Source of the DNA: Virgibacillus siamensis
GTDB lineage: Bacteria > Bacillota > Bacilli > Bacillales > Amphibacillaceae
Direction: 5' to 3'
Assembly (NCBI RefSeq): GCF_900162695.1
Contig: NZ_FUIH01000006.1
Location: 124,001 to 188,000 of the forward strand
DNA: 64,000 nucleotides
The position numbers were made by a program, and so were the translations under genes. The notes beneath the pieces were generated by a model that was not told the origin of the DNA, ran no database searches, and saw nothing but the letters and a program-made list of their open reading frames with translations. Each line of letters starts with the position of its first letter. Position 1 is the first letter of the stretch. This document shows positions 41,850 to 50,831 of the stretch, in pieces.

Positions 41850-42398
41850 TTAATCCCGTGCGCCAAACATCCGCTCCACCACATCTGGAAATTCATGAAA
41901 ATAAGCCGGTATTGCATCTTCCTTCAAACCAACGGACATATTCGCCGCAACAGATTCGTTGTACCATTTTTGTTTGTCAAAACCGGCGTTAAAATTGTCC
42001 CAAAGCGCCTCGCCTTGACGCTGATATTCCTGTTCCATGGAAAGGAGGTTATCAAGCTTATCCGCAATGATAAGGTATTTTACCTCTTTTTCAGCGTATT
42101 TAACTGTATCGATAGTATGCTGCTTCCGTTCCTGCCATGATTTGGACTTGTCTTCCGTGTGCGCTGCAACAAGGTGGGCGACACGCGGACCGAATTCCAC
42201 TTCGATGTCTTCCATTTCATAAGGGGTATCTTCTACAACATCATGTAAGTATCCGGCACATACCAATTCATCGCTGAAACCTGCTTCTTCCAGCCGTTCA
42301 GCTACCCGGATGGGGTGCGTAATATAGGCTATATCTGAACTTTTCCTTTTTTGCCCTTCATGTGCCTTTTCCGCGAATGCTTTGGCTTTGGGTTTCAT
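41850..42398 (-). CDS. HD-domain protein, RelA/SpoT hydrolase-like
   Basis: A 182-aa protein. THPIRVAERL..., LHDVVEDTP and ADKLDNLLSM place the metal-binding H, HD and D as in the hydrolase domain of RelA/SpoT proteins and MESH1, but no synthetase domain is present. It may be a small (p)ppGpp hydrolase; activity on other nucleotides is equally possible. ATG 42398 overlaps the tetR stop by 4 bases (ATGA), with AAGGAGG 7 bases upstream, so it is the second gene of a tetR-HD operon. Confidence 0.8.
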   Translation of the reverse strand: MKPKAKAFAEKAHEGQKRKSSDIAYITHPIRVAERLEEAGFSDELVCAGYLHDVVEDTPYEMEDIEVEFGPRVAHLVAAHTEDKSKSWQERKQHTIDTVKYAEKEVKYLIIADKLDNLLSMEQEYQRQGEALWDNFNAGFDKQKWYNESVAANMSVGLKEDAIPAYFHEFPDVVERMFGARD

Positions 42399-43000
42399 GC
42401 TTTTTCCTCCTTCATGCAAAGTGATTTCAAGTGGCTCCGGACTGTTTCTAACATGGTTTCAACCGAATACTCATTTGGATGCAACAATGCGTGCAGGGCA
42501 ATCCCATCAATAAGTGCATGCAATTTTCTGGTTTCTATTTCCTTATCAATATCCGTCTTGGCAAATCCCAATTGAATTAATCCTTCAATGACATGCTGCA
42601 CTGCCTGCTTCATGTCAGTATATACTTCTTGACTTAGTGCATGGAGTTTCTTGTCAATCAGTGTTCGTGACGAAAAGACCAGCCACACCTCCATTTCAAC
42701 TCGCCGTTCATCATCAATTGGCAAAAACTCGCCCAATAGTTCGAGCATCACATCCATTGGCGGACCTGTGTATTTTTTACTTAACGCCCGATCTCTGACA
42801 CGATCAGAAACAAGCTCCATGGAAAAAGCGAGTAATTCTGATTGTGTTGAAAAATAATGCCGGAGTGCCCCGGCGGATAAACCCGCTTCTTTGGCTACCT
42901 CCCGGACTGTTGCTTTTTCCAAACCGTCCCGTATAATCACATTCCAGGTTGCTTCAGCAATTAAAATTTTTCGTTTAGTATGATCAACTTTTTTTGGCAT
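42395..43000 (-). CDS. TetR-family transcriptional regulator
   Basis: A 201-aa protein. The N-terminal helix-turn-helix reads TVREVAKEAGLSAGALRHYFST, a classic TetR recognition region, within residues ~25-60. The C-terminal ligand domain is typical in length. Divergent from the membrane protein gene at 43092; the 91-bp gap has two TGTATTAA sequences 38-40 bp apart that may be operators. It probably controls both itself with the HD gene and the neighbour; the ligand is unknown. Confidence 0.88.
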   Translation of the reverse strand: MPKKVDHTKRKILIAEATWNVIIRDGLEKATVREVAKEAGLSAGALRHYFSTQSELLAFSMELVSDRVRDRALSKKYTGPPMDVMLELLGEFLPIDDERRVEMEVWLVFSSRTLIDKKLHALSQEVYTDMKQAVQHVIEGLIQLGFAKTDIDKEIETRKLHALIDGIALHALLHPNEYSVETMLETVRSHLKSLCMKEEKA

Positions 43001-43091
43001 ACCATTATTATAACACAGTTGTATTAATAAACTTAATTATGGTACGATGTTTTTAGCACAAATGTATTAAAAAAGCGGGGGACTGCAGGAC

Positions 43092-43628
43092 ATGATAGGC
43101 TGGTTGATTATTACTTGTGAAATAGGATTTTGGGTATTTGTAATTGCCGGATTGGTGGCAAGATATGTATTCAAAAATGATAAATTAGGATACTTCTTGT
43201 TCATATGTACGCCAATTGTGGATTTGGTTCTTCTGGTCGTAACAGTGATTGATTTGCATAATGGTGCAACAGCTACTAATGTCCATGGGATTGCAGCCAT
43301 TTATATCGGGGTGAGTATTGCGTATGGTCATCAAATGATCAACTGGGCAGACCGGCAATTTTCCTACTTGTTTAGCAGTGTTGAAAAGCCTCCTAAAAGG
43401 AAAAAGTTTGGCGCGGAACTGGCAAAACATGAGCGTAAAGGGTGGTATCGTCATTTTCTGGCGTGGTGCATTGGTAGTGCAATATTAGGAGCAATCATAT
43501 TGTATATCAACAACCCGCCACAGACAGAGGCATTATTCAATACGTTCCGGGTATGGTTACTGGTTCTTGGGATTGATTTTGTCATCAGTTTCAGTTACAC
43601 CATTTTTCCAAAAAAAGAAAACAAGTGA
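43092..43628 (+). CDS. integral membrane protein divergent from TetR
   Basis: A 178-aa protein with about five hydrophobic segments (residues 3-25, 33-53, 66-84, 119-138 and 150-170) and a basic loop PPKRKKFGAELAKHERKG in the cytosol. I do not recognise a transporter family. Its position beside a divergent TetR gene suggests that the regulator controls it, as in exporter-regulator pairs, but it lacks the size of an efflux pump. Confidence 0.7.
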   Translation: MIGWLIITCEIGFWVFVIAGLVARYVFKNDKLGYFLFICTPIVDLVLLVVTVIDLHNGATATNVHGIAAIYIGVSIAYGHQMINWADRQFSYLFSSVEKPPKRKKFGAELAKHERKGWYRHFLAWCIGSAILGAIILYINNPPQTEALFNTFRVWLLVLGIDFVISFSYTIFPKKENK

Positions 43629-43708
43629 TTCCTGCACAAATAATTGATATGATGATAGTAATGACGATTATAATAAGTTCAACTTAAAATATACAGTTAG
43701 GATGTGTA

Positions 43709-44761
43709 ATGATGGAGGAAGGTATCAACAAGCGCAAAACGGAGCATATACGCCATTGTTTAACAGATAATGTGGAGGGCGTCAATAAGTCAACCGGGCT
43801 TGAGGGCATAGCTTTTGTGCATAATGCGCTGCCTGAGATAAACTTTGCTGATATCGATCTCGCAACCAGTTTTTTGGATAAGCGGATTAAAGCGCCATTT
43901 CTGGTCAGCTCTATGACAGGAGGCTCTGAGCTCGCTGAAAAAATCAATCAGAATCTGGCTGTTGCAGCTGAGGAAAAAGGCTGGGCAATCGGACTTGGAT
44001 CTACAAGGGCTTTACTGGAAAGTGATGCGCATCAGGACTCCTTTTTAATACGGAAACAGGCGCCGACAGTTCCATTGATCGCTAATATCGGTGCAGTGCA
44101 GTTGAATTACGGGTATGGCGCAGCGGAATGCCAGCGGATTGTTGATTTAACCGGAGCGGACTCCATCGTGCTGCATTTTAATCCGCTGCAGGAAGCCGTC
44201 CAGGACGAAGGCGACCTGAATTTCGAAAATCTGCTTCCTAAAATTGAACAAGTATGCAAAGAAGTGAATGTCCCGGTTGGTGCAAAAGAAGTGGGTTTCG
44301 GCATCGACGGTACGATAGCGCGAAAGTTATATGATGCCGGTATTTCATATATTGATGTGGCAGGCGCTGGCGGCACTTCCTGGAGCCAAGTTGAAAAATT
44401 GCGTTCAAAGACCCCGTTGAAAAAGGCAGCGGCTGAAGCATTTAATAATTGGGGTATACCGACAAAGGATTGCATCGTGTCTGTAAGAAGTGAACTTGGC
44501 GATGTTCCGCTTGTGTCAAGCGGCGGCATGAAAACCGGTGTAGATGCAGCAAAAGCGCTGACAATCGGAGCTGACCTGGTCGGATTTGCCCGGACGCTGC
44601 TGCAGGCAGCAACCGAATCTGATCGCGCAGTTGTGGAGACGATGGATCAGATTGAACTCGAATTAAAAATGACGATGTTTGGAATCGGCGCTAAAACAAT
44701 CGGTGATTTAAAAAATACGAAGCGGGTTACCATTATGGGGAAATCACTGCTTGAAGAATAG
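43709..44761 (+). CDS. fni: isopentenyl-diphosphate delta-isomerase, type 2 (FMN-dependent)
   Basis: A 350-aa TIM-barrel flavoprotein. RKTEHIRHCL at the N-terminus, FLVSSMTGGS, NIGAVQLNYGYG, KEVGFGIDG, DVAGAGGTSWSQVE and LVSSGGMKTGVDAAKAL are type-2 IDI motifs binding FMN and substrate. It interconverts isopentenyl and dimethylallyl diphosphate, the building blocks of quinones and wall lipid carriers. Monocistronic, with a terminator downstream. Confidence 0.95.
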   Translation: MMEEGINKRKTEHIRHCLTDNVEGVNKSTGLEGIAFVHNALPEINFADIDLATSFLDKRIKAPFLVSSMTGGSELAEKINQNLAVAAEEKGWAIGLGSTRALLESDAHQDSFLIRKQAPTVPLIANIGAVQLNYGYGAAECQRIVDLTGADSIVLHFNPLQEAVQDEGDLNFENLLPKIEQVCKEVNVPVGAKEVGFGIDGTIARKLYDAGISYIDVAGAGGTSWSQVEKLRSKTPLKKAAAEAFNNWGIPTKDCIVSVRSELGDVPLVSSGGMKTGVDAAKALTIGADLVGFARTLLQAATESDRAVVETMDQIELELKMTMFGIGAKTIGDLKNTKRVTIMGKSLLEE

Positions 44762-44768
44762 TTTAACG

Positions 44769-44797
44769 AATGCTTGCCTAAATTGGCGAGCATTTTC
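44769..44797 (+). terminator. terminator of fni
   Basis: ATGCTTGCC and GGCGAGCAT pair around TAAATT, followed by TTTCTTT. Confidence 0.8.
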
Positions 44798-44817
44798 TTT
44801 GTAAGGCTAATTTTAAA

Positions 44818-44897
44818 CGCGCGAACGCCATCCCTACTCGTGTGAACACACTGCAAATTCATTCGAACTCCGGTGAAAACGAGCGAAAATGCCTGCA
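44818..44897. repeat. 21-bp tandem repeat locus, four units
   Basis: GAAC recurs at 44823, 44844 and 44865 and GAAA at 44885: steps of 21, 21 and 20 bp. Units are otherwise divergent. It lies just after the fni terminator; no gene is seen in it. Confidence 0.7.
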
Positions 44898-44948
44898 TGA
44901 TAATTCTCCAGCTGCCGTATACTAAGCGAAAAAACAAGGAGGATTATA

Positions 44949-45794
44949 ATGGATCAGGAAATACATGAGAGCGAGGATCAACGAATAATTCCGATGACTT
45001 CCATTACGAGCAGGTCTGGTGAAGAAATGGCGAATGACATATATTTTTACACGGATCAGATTGTGAATATAGCATTTATCGGTTTTCCATATAAAGATAA
45101 TTGGGTACTTATTGATACCGGACTTCCTAATTCTGCTGCTGAAATTAAAGCCGAGGCAGCAAATCGGTTTGGAGAAAACAGCAAGCCCTCTGCGGTTCTT
45201 TTGACACATGGCCATTTTGATCATGTTGGCGGGCTTATTGATCTTATCGCTGAGTGGAATGTTCCGGTTTACGCACATGAATTGGAACTTCCTTTTTTAA
45301 CTGGGGAAAAAAGTTACCCGGAGCCCGACACCACAGTCGAAGGTGGACTTCTGGCGAAGATATCCGGTATGTACCCGAATAAACCGCTAAATGCGGGGGA
45401 TGCGGTCAAAGCACTTCCAGATGACAATAGTGTTCCAGGCTTGGAAGACTGGAAGTGGATTCATACACCAGGTCATTCCCCTGGGCATGTGTCGTTTTAT
45501 CGTGAAAGCGACGAAACATTGATCTCCGGTGATGCATTTATAACAGTGCGACAAGATTCATTGTACAATGTGCTGATGCAGACCGCAGAAGTGAATGGAC
45601 CGCCAAGATATTTAACCACGGACTGGCAGGCTGCAAAGGAATCTGTAGAGCGGTTGGCTTCCTTAAAGATTGATATGGTTATACCCGGACATGGATATAT
45701 GATGGAAGGTGAAGCGCTCCAAAAAGGTTTGGACAAGCTTGTTAGCGAGTTTGATCAGCTGGCAGTCCCGGATTATGGGCGATATGTGGATTAA
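44949..45794 (+). CDS. MBL-fold metallo-hydrolase
   Basis: A 281-aa metallo-beta-lactamase fold protein. THGHFDHVGG is the H-x-H-x-D-H metal motif, HTPGHSPGHVSFY, SGDAFITV and IPGHGYMM are the other ligands. The long N-terminal segment (~40 residues) before the first strand is unusual. Family members hydrolyse thioesters, lactones or RNA; the substrate is unreadable. ATG 44949 has AAGGAGGA upstream. Single gene. Confidence 0.88.
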   Translation: MDQEIHESEDQRIIPMTSITSRSGEEMANDIYFYTDQIVNIAFIGFPYKDNWVLIDTGLPNSAAEIKAEAANRFGENSKPSAVLLTHGHFDHVGGLIDLIAEWNVPVYAHELELPFLTGEKSYPEPDTTVEGGLLAKISGMYPNKPLNAGDAVKALPDDNSVPGLEDWKWIHTPGHSPGHVSFYRESDETLISGDAFITVRQDSLYNVLMQTAEVNGPPRYLTTDWQAAKESVERLASLKIDMVIPGHGYMMEGEALQKGLDKLVSEFDQLAVPDYGRYVD

Positions 45795-45875
45795 TCGGAA
45801 AAAGGTGTTTAAGCACAATATTTCATGAAAAAGCAACTCTCGTGCTACAATATTGTCAGAAATGAGGTGTTTTCC

Positions 45876-46601
45876 ATGAAAATTGAAGTCTGGTCAGATT
45901 TTGTCTGTCCCTTTTGTTATATTGGCAAACGCAGACTGGAAAAAGCATTGAATGAATTTGCATATAAAGAAGATGTTACGGTTGAATATAAAAGTTATGA
46001 ACTTGATCCAAATGCAGAAATCAATCCGGGTAAGAACATTCATGAATTACTGGCATCAAAATACGGTATGACTGTTGAAAAGGCGAAAAATTCGAATGAA
46101 TCGTTAGGAAAACAGGCTGCAGAACTTGGCCTAACGTATAACTTTGACTCGATGCAGCATACAAATACATTTGATGCACATCGGCTTGCCAAATTTGCCG
46201 GGGAAAATGGCAAAGGCAAGGAAATGACGGAAAGGCTTTTAAAAGCGTATTTCACGGATTCGGAGCTTATAAGCGACCATCAGACATTGGTACAACTTGC
46301 CGGGGAATCAGGTCTGGATACAGCTAAAGTCGAGGAAATGCTGAAGCTGGATGATTTTGCGCTTCACGTCCGTGCCGACGAAGAACAGGCAAGACAGATT
46401 GGCGTTCAGGGCGTACCTTTTTTCGTTTTTAATGAAAAATATGCTGTCTCAGGTGCACAACCGCCGGAAGTCTTTTCGGAGGTTCTGGAGAAGGTGTGGC
46501 AGGAAGAGAATGAAAAGCCGGTACTGCAAACGCTGAATCCGAAAAAGTCCAAAACGACTTATTGTACAGATGAAGGCTGTGTGACAGAAGAAGAGGAATA
46601 A
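45876..46601 (+). CDS. DsbA-family oxidoreductase, FrnE-like
   Basis: A 241-aa thioredoxin-fold protein. CPFC at C11-x2-C14 (in SDFVCPFCYIG) is the redox pair inside the N-terminus, followed by an all-helical insert and cis-proline GVQGVPFFVFN. No signal peptide: a cytosolic FrnE-type oxidoreductase. A C-terminal tail with TYCTDEGCV adds a further cysteine pair. ATG 45876 is chosen for GAGG a few bases upstream and because longer starts would add 17 residues before the conserved MKIEVW strand. Confidence 0.9.
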   Translation: MKIEVWSDFVCPFCYIGKRRLEKALNEFAYKEDVTVEYKSYELDPNAEINPGKNIHELLASKYGMTVEKAKNSNESLGKQAAELGLTYNFDSMQHTNTFDAHRLAKFAGENGKGKEMTERLLKAYFTDSELISDHQTLVQLAGESGLDTAKVEEMLKLDDFALHVRADEEQARQIGVQGVPFFVFNEKYAVSGAQPPEVFSEVLEKVWQEENEKPVLQTLNPKKSKTTYCTDEGCVTEEEE

Positions 46602-46627
46602 TTTTCGGTGTAGAATTGAGACGCCAT

Positions 46628-46662
46628 CGGAACTAACCCACTGAATTTTGGCGGGTTAGTTT
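46628..46662 (+). terminator. terminator of the FrnE-like gene
   Basis: ACTAACCC and GGGTTAGT form the stem around ACTGAATTTTGGC, followed by TTTTTT. Confidence 0.85.
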
Positions 46663-46684
46663 TTTTGTATGTAAAATATCAGCT

Positions 46685-46816
46685 CGCTGAATGAAATGCC
46701 CACCCCGCTGAACAAACCGCTCCAGCCGCCGAACAAAAGTGAACCCCCGCCGAACAAACCGCTCCACGCCGCTGAACAAAATCAAAATCCCACTGAACAA
46801 AGCCCCCAACTCACCG
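46685..46816. repeat. 21-bp tandem repeat locus, six to seven units
   Basis: CTGAA or CCGAA recurs at 46687, 46708, 46729, 46750, 46772 and 46793: steps of 21, 21, 21, 22 and 21 bp. It sits between the FrnE-like gene's terminator and the Fur-controlled promoter of the siderophore operon. Frames on either strand reflect the period. Confidence 0.85.
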
Positions 46817-46864
46817 CACCCAATCTCCTCCAAAAACGAATGTACATTTTTTCCAAAAGGCGTA

Positions 46865-46930
46865 TTGACGGAATTTTTTATTATGCTATAATCTTTTATA
46901 GTGCCTAATTGATAATGAATATCATTATTA
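46865..46930 (+). promoter_or_regulatory. promoter and Fur box of yclNOPQ
   Basis: TTGACG (46865-46870) and TATAAT (46887-46892) are 16 bp apart. TTGATAATGAATATCATTA and following TTAA (46909-46932) form a near-perfect Fur box centred ~20 bp past the start site, so Fe-Fur should block elongation or initiation. The operon's first ATG is 46985. Confidence 0.85.
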
Positions 46931-46984
46931 ATTAGATTCACTTAAATGTAATAACCATTCTAAACAACATGAGAAGGATAGTAT

Positions 46985-47938
46985 ATGAAAATTCGATATC
47001 TGGTAACAGCGGTCCTCATATTATCATTCATATCTGTATTCATTGGGGTGTCGGATGTGGCACCATGGGAAATTTTTTGGTTGTCCGATGATCAGCTGGA
47101 AATATTAATGATCAGCAGGGTGCCCAGATTGATCAGTATTTTGATTGCAGGTATGAGCATGAGTATTTGCGGGTTGATCATGCAGCAGCTTAGTCGTAAC
47201 AAATTTGTTTCTCCGACGACTGCGGGTACGCTTGATTCAGCAAGACTCGGTATATTGGTTGCCCTAATGGTTTTCACCTCTGCAAGCCCATTGCAGAAGA
47301 TGCTCGTTTCATTCGGTTTTGCATTAATCGGCACACTGGTCTTTATGAAAATCCTCGAGAAAATTAAATTCAAGGATGCCATTTTTATTCCGCTCGTCGG
47401 ATTAATGTTCGGGAATATTATCAGCTCTCTTGCAACCTTTTTTGCATATAAAAATAATCTGATTCAAAATATGTCTTCCTGGATGCAGGGCGATTTTTCG
47501 ATGATCATGAGCGGTAATTATGAGCTCATGTATGTCAGTATTCCGATTTTGATTATAGCCTATCTGTTTGCCAATAAATTTACGATTGCCGGAATGGGGG
47601 AGGATTTCTCCAAAAACCTCGGCTTGAATTATCGGCAGGTTGTCAATATCGGGCTGATTATTGTGGCACTTGTAACGGCATCTGTTGTTCTGTCGGTTGG
47701 GGTGATTCCTTTTTTAGGATTGATTATTCCCAACATTGTAACCATCTATCAAGGCGATCATCTTAAGAAAAGTTTATTACATACAGCATTGCTTGGAGCA
47801 CTATTCGTGCTTATCTGTGACATTGTTGGCCGGGTCATCATCTATCCGTATGAAATTCCAATCAGTTTGACGGTTGGTGTTATCGGGAGCGGAATTTTCA
47901 TTTACTTGCTGCTGAGGAGAAAGAAATATGGGTTATAA
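46985..47938 (+). CDS. yclN: siderophore ABC transporter permease (YclN-like)
   Basis: A 317-aa membrane protein of the FecCD/BtuC family with about nine to ten helices. SRVPRLISILIAGMSMSICG near residue 45 and LLMQQ..RNKFVSPTTAG follow the YclN sequence I know closely, and GVIPFLGLIIPNIV is the cytosolic coupling loop with the EAA-like glycine. Subunit of a petrobactin-type importer. First gene of the Fur-boxed operon; its end overlaps yclO by 11 bases. Confidence 0.92.
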   Translation: MKIRYLVTAVLILSFISVFIGVSDVAPWEIFWLSDDQLEILMISRVPRLISILIAGMSMSICGLIMQQLSRNKFVSPTTAGTLDSARLGILVALMVFTSASPLQKMLVSFGFALIGTLVFMKILEKIKFKDAIFIPLVGLMFGNIISSLATFFAYKNNLIQNMSSWMQGDFSMIMSGNYELMYVSIPILIIAYLFANKFTIAGMGEDFSKNLGLNYRQVVNIGLIIVALVTASVVLSVGVIPFLGLIIPNIVTIYQGDHLKKSLLHTALLGALFVLICDIVGRVIIYPYEIPISLTVGVIGSGIFIYLLLRRKKYGL

Positions 47939-48878
47939 GAAAAAAACAATCATCCTGGCAGTTATCGCAATCGCCATTGGTATTCTGTACATTTTTTATG
48001 ATTTAAGCGGAAATATCGGATACATATTACCGCGCCGTATTATGGAAGTAGTTGCGATTATATTAACAGGCTCGGCAATCGCTTTTTCAACGACAGTGTT
48101 TATGACCATCACGAACAATCGAATTTTGACACCAAGTATCCTTGGTCTCGATTCACTCTATATGCTGATTCAAACATTCATCATATTTGTATTTGGCTCC
48201 CATTCGCTTGTCATGATGAGCAGCAATATCAATTACTTTATTTCTGTTGGTGCGATGGTATTGTTTTCACTTGTTCTGTATCGTTTCCTGTTTCGCGGGG
48301 AAGGCAACAACATTTATTTTCTGCTGCTGATTGGAATGATTCTTGGGACATTCTTTGGCAGTTTCACTGATTTTATGCAGGTGCTGATTGATCCGAATGA
48401 ATTTATGGTGGCAAGAGACAGGATGTTCGCAAGTGTGAATAATGTGAATGAAAATTTGGTCTACCTGTCCCTTATCCTTATGGTTCTAGTGTTTGTATAT
48501 TTCAAGCGTTTTTACAAGTATTTGGATGTGCTGGCGCTTGGGAAACATCAGGCAATTAATCTTGGTGTTCCATATGATTATGTGGTGAAACGGCTTTTGG
48601 TTATTGTTGCGATACTGATTTCGATTGCTACCGCATTAATCGGACCAATTACATTTCTCGGATTGCTGGTTGTGAATGTAGCGTATGAGTTTTTGAAGAC
48701 GTACCGGCATGCTTATATTATTGCGGGTTCAATGCTAATCAGTATCATTGCATTGTTGGGAGGACAGTTCATTGTGGAAGAGGTTTTTACCTTCCAGACA
48801 ACTGTCAGTGTCATTATTAACTTTGTTGGCGGAGTCTATTTTATATTTCTTTTACTAAAGGAGAATAAATCATGGTAG
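47928..48878 (+). CDS. yclO: siderophore ABC transporter permease (YclO-like)
   Basis: A 316-aa FecCD-type permease with eight or more helices; TPSILGLDSLYMLIQTF and GPITFLGLLVVNVAYEFL are the family motifs. Together with YclN it forms a heterodimeric membrane channel. Overlaps yclN by 11 bases and yclP by 7, so the three are translationally coupled. Confidence 0.92.
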   Translation: MGYKKKTIILAVIAIAIGILYIFYDLSGNIGYILPRRIMEVVAIILTGSAIAFSTTVFMTITNNRILTPSILGLDSLYMLIQTFIIFVFGSHSLVMMSSNINYFISVGAMVLFSLVLYRFLFRGEGNNIYFLLLIGMILGTFFGSFTDFMQVLIDPNEFMVARDRMFASVNNVNENLVYLSLILMVLVFVYFKRFYKYLDVLALGKHQAINLGVPYDYVVKRLLVIVAILISIATALIGPITFLGLLVVNVAYEFLKTYRHAYIIAGSMLISIIALLGGQFIVEEVFTFQTTVSVIINFVGGVYFIFLLLKENKSW

Positions 48879-49630
48879 ATATAAAGGGTGTATTTAAAAA
48901 ATATAACCGGAAAAGTGTCATTGATGATGTCTCACTGAAGATTGAGAAAGGAACCATCACGTCCTTCATAGGGCCGAATGGTGCTGGCAAAAGTACGCTG
49001 ATTTCGATGATCAGCCGGCTGATTACAAAAGATGCAGGTGCGATTACCATTGATGGTGAGGATATTACGACAGCGAAAAACAATGAGCTTGCCAAGAAGA
49101 TTTCCATCCTGAAGCAGTCAAATGCGATCAATTTGCGCCTGACCATTCGGGAGCTGGTTTCCTTTGGACGTTTTCCTTACTCACAAGGAAGGCTTAAGCC
49201 GGAAGATTGGGAAATGGTTGATCAGGCAATTTCCTATATGGAATTGGAACCGATTCAGGATAAATATTTGGATGAACTGAGTGGCGGTCAGCGTCAGCGG
49301 GCGCACATTGCCATGGTTATTGCCCAGGATACGGAATATATTCTGTTGGATGAACCGCTCAACAATTTGGATATGCGTCATTCCGTTCAGATTATGAAGA
49401 CACTGCGCAGGCTCGTAAATGACCTTAGTAAAACAATTCTGATCGTTATCCACGACATCAATTTTGCATCGTGCTATTCTGATCAAATTGTTGCATTGAA
49501 GGATGGAAAGATTGTCAAACAAGGACCGACATGCGATGTGATCGATGAATGTGTTTTAAAGGATATTTACGATATGGATATAGATATTAAAAACATAAAC
49601 AACCATAAAATTTGTGTTTATTTTTCATAG
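48872..49630 (+). CDS. yclP: siderophore ABC transporter ATP-binding protein (YclP-like)
   Basis: A 252-aa ATPase. Walker A GPNGAGKST, signature LSGGQRQRAHIAMV, Walker B YILLDEPLNNLD and the switch histidine in IVIHDINFA are complete. It drives the YclNO importer with energy from ATP. Overlaps yclO by 7 bases. Confidence 0.94.
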   Translation: MVDIKGVFKKYNRKSVIDDVSLKIEKGTITSFIGPNGAGKSTLISMISRLITKDAGAITIDGEDITTAKNNELAKKISILKQSNAINLRLTIRELVSFGRFPYSQGRLKPEDWEMVDQAISYMELEPIQDKYLDELSGGQRQRAHIAMVIAQDTEYILLDEPLNNLDMRHSVQIMKTLRRLVNDLSKTILIVIHDINFASCYSDQIVALKDGKIVKQGPTCDVIDECVLKDIYDMDIDIKNINNHKICVYFS

Positions 49631-49645
49631 AGGAGGCTGGATGAA

Positions 49646-50584
49646 GTGAAAAAGGTATTATTATTTTTGGTAATAAGTGCATTGGCAATATTCGCATCTG
49701 CATGCGGAAGTTCAGATGCAAGTGATGGGAAGTCAAGTGGAGATACAGAAATGGTAACGGTAAAACATGAACTCGGGGAAACGAAGGTGCCGAAAAATCC
49801 GGAAAAAGTTGTTGTGTTTGATTACGGTACGCTTGATACACTGGATAAATTGGGAATTAAGGTGACCGGTGTTCCACACGGCAGTATGCCTGATTATCTG
49901 TCAAAATATGAAAGTGATAAGTATGAAAATGTAGGAAGCTTAAAGGAACCTGACTTTGATAAACTGGCTGAAATCGACCCCGACCTGATTATCATTTCCG
50001 GCAGACAGTCCTCGTTGTATGACCAACTGCAGGAACTGGCGCCGACCATCTATTTGGGGGTTGATACAACAAAGTACATGGATTCATTTAAAGAAAACCT
50101 TGGAACAATCGGAAAAATCTTTGATAAGCAGGAAGCGATTGACAAGGAACTGAAACATATTGAAAAATCCATTGCTGATCTGAAAGAAAAAGCATCAAAC
50201 ATGGATAAAAAAGCACTGATTATTCTGGCTAATGATGATAAAATCAGCGCATATGGCCCGGAATCACGGTTTGGCCTGATTCATGATGTCTTCGGTGTGC
50301 CGGCAGTTGATAAAGGAATTGAAGTATCAACACACGGCATGAACGTTTCGTTTGAATACGTGGTTGAACAAAATCCGGATATCCTTTATGTAATAGACCG
50401 CGGGGCTGTTGTCGGCAGTGACTCATCAGCCAAACAGCTGGTCGAAAATGAACTCACCAAGAAGACAAACGCCTACAAAAATGATAACATCGTATACTTG
50501 GACCCGGACTACTGGTATCTTTCCGGCGGTGGATTGGTATCGGTTCAGGAAATGGTGGATGAAATAGCCGCAAGTTTGAAATAG
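49646..50584 (+). CDS. yclQ: siderophore-binding lipoprotein (YclQ-like)
   Basis: A 312-aa lipoprotein: signal peptide with lipobox ASAC and C20, then a type III periplasmic-binding fold (FecB/PeuP class) with FDYGTLDTLDKLGIKVTG and YLDPDYWYLSGGG. In B. subtilis the YclQ protein binds petrobactin. Start GTG 49646 with GGAGG 9 bases upstream. Last gene of the operon. Confidence 0.92.
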   Translation: MKKVLLFLVISALAIFASACGSSDASDGKSSGDTEMVTVKHELGETKVPKNPEKVVVFDYGTLDTLDKLGIKVTGVPHGSMPDYLSKYESDKYENVGSLKEPDFDKLAEIDPDLIIISGRQSSLYDQLQELAPTIYLGVDTTKYMDSFKENLGTIGKIFDKQEAIDKELKHIEKSIADLKEKASNMDKKALIILANDDKISAYGPESRFGLIHDVFGVPAVDKGIEVSTHGMNVSFEYVVEQNPDILYVIDRGAVVGSDSSAKQLVENELTKKTNAYKNDNIVYLDPDYWYLSGGGLVSVQEMVDEIAASLK

Positions 50585-50591
50585 TAAACAG

Positions 50592-50622
50592 ATGGGGACA
50601 ATCATAAGGGGTTGTCCCTTTT
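50592..50622 (+). terminator. terminator of yclNOPQ
   Basis: GGGACAA and TTGTCCC pair around TCATAAGGGG, followed by TTTTA. Confidence 0.8.
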
Positions 50623-50831
50623 ACATGGAATAAAACCTTAAACAGTCAGGTGTATGGAAGCCTTATTTACGGCACATTTTTGGAATGAAATGTAAATGAA
50701 ATGTAAAAATACGGCTTAAACCTTGACGGGACATGTTTTACGGGCTTTTTGGCCACGTAATGATACTTGCTATTGCAAGTCCATTTATGTTTGAATAAAA
50801 GAACAATCATACGAAATGAGGGAATTTCTTA

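Noticed and set aside
46633..46941. 102-residue minus-strand ORF over the 46.7-kb repeat
   Set aside because: Its residues repeat (RFVQR, RFVRR) with the 21-bp period, and it would cross the Fur promoter; no ribosome site.
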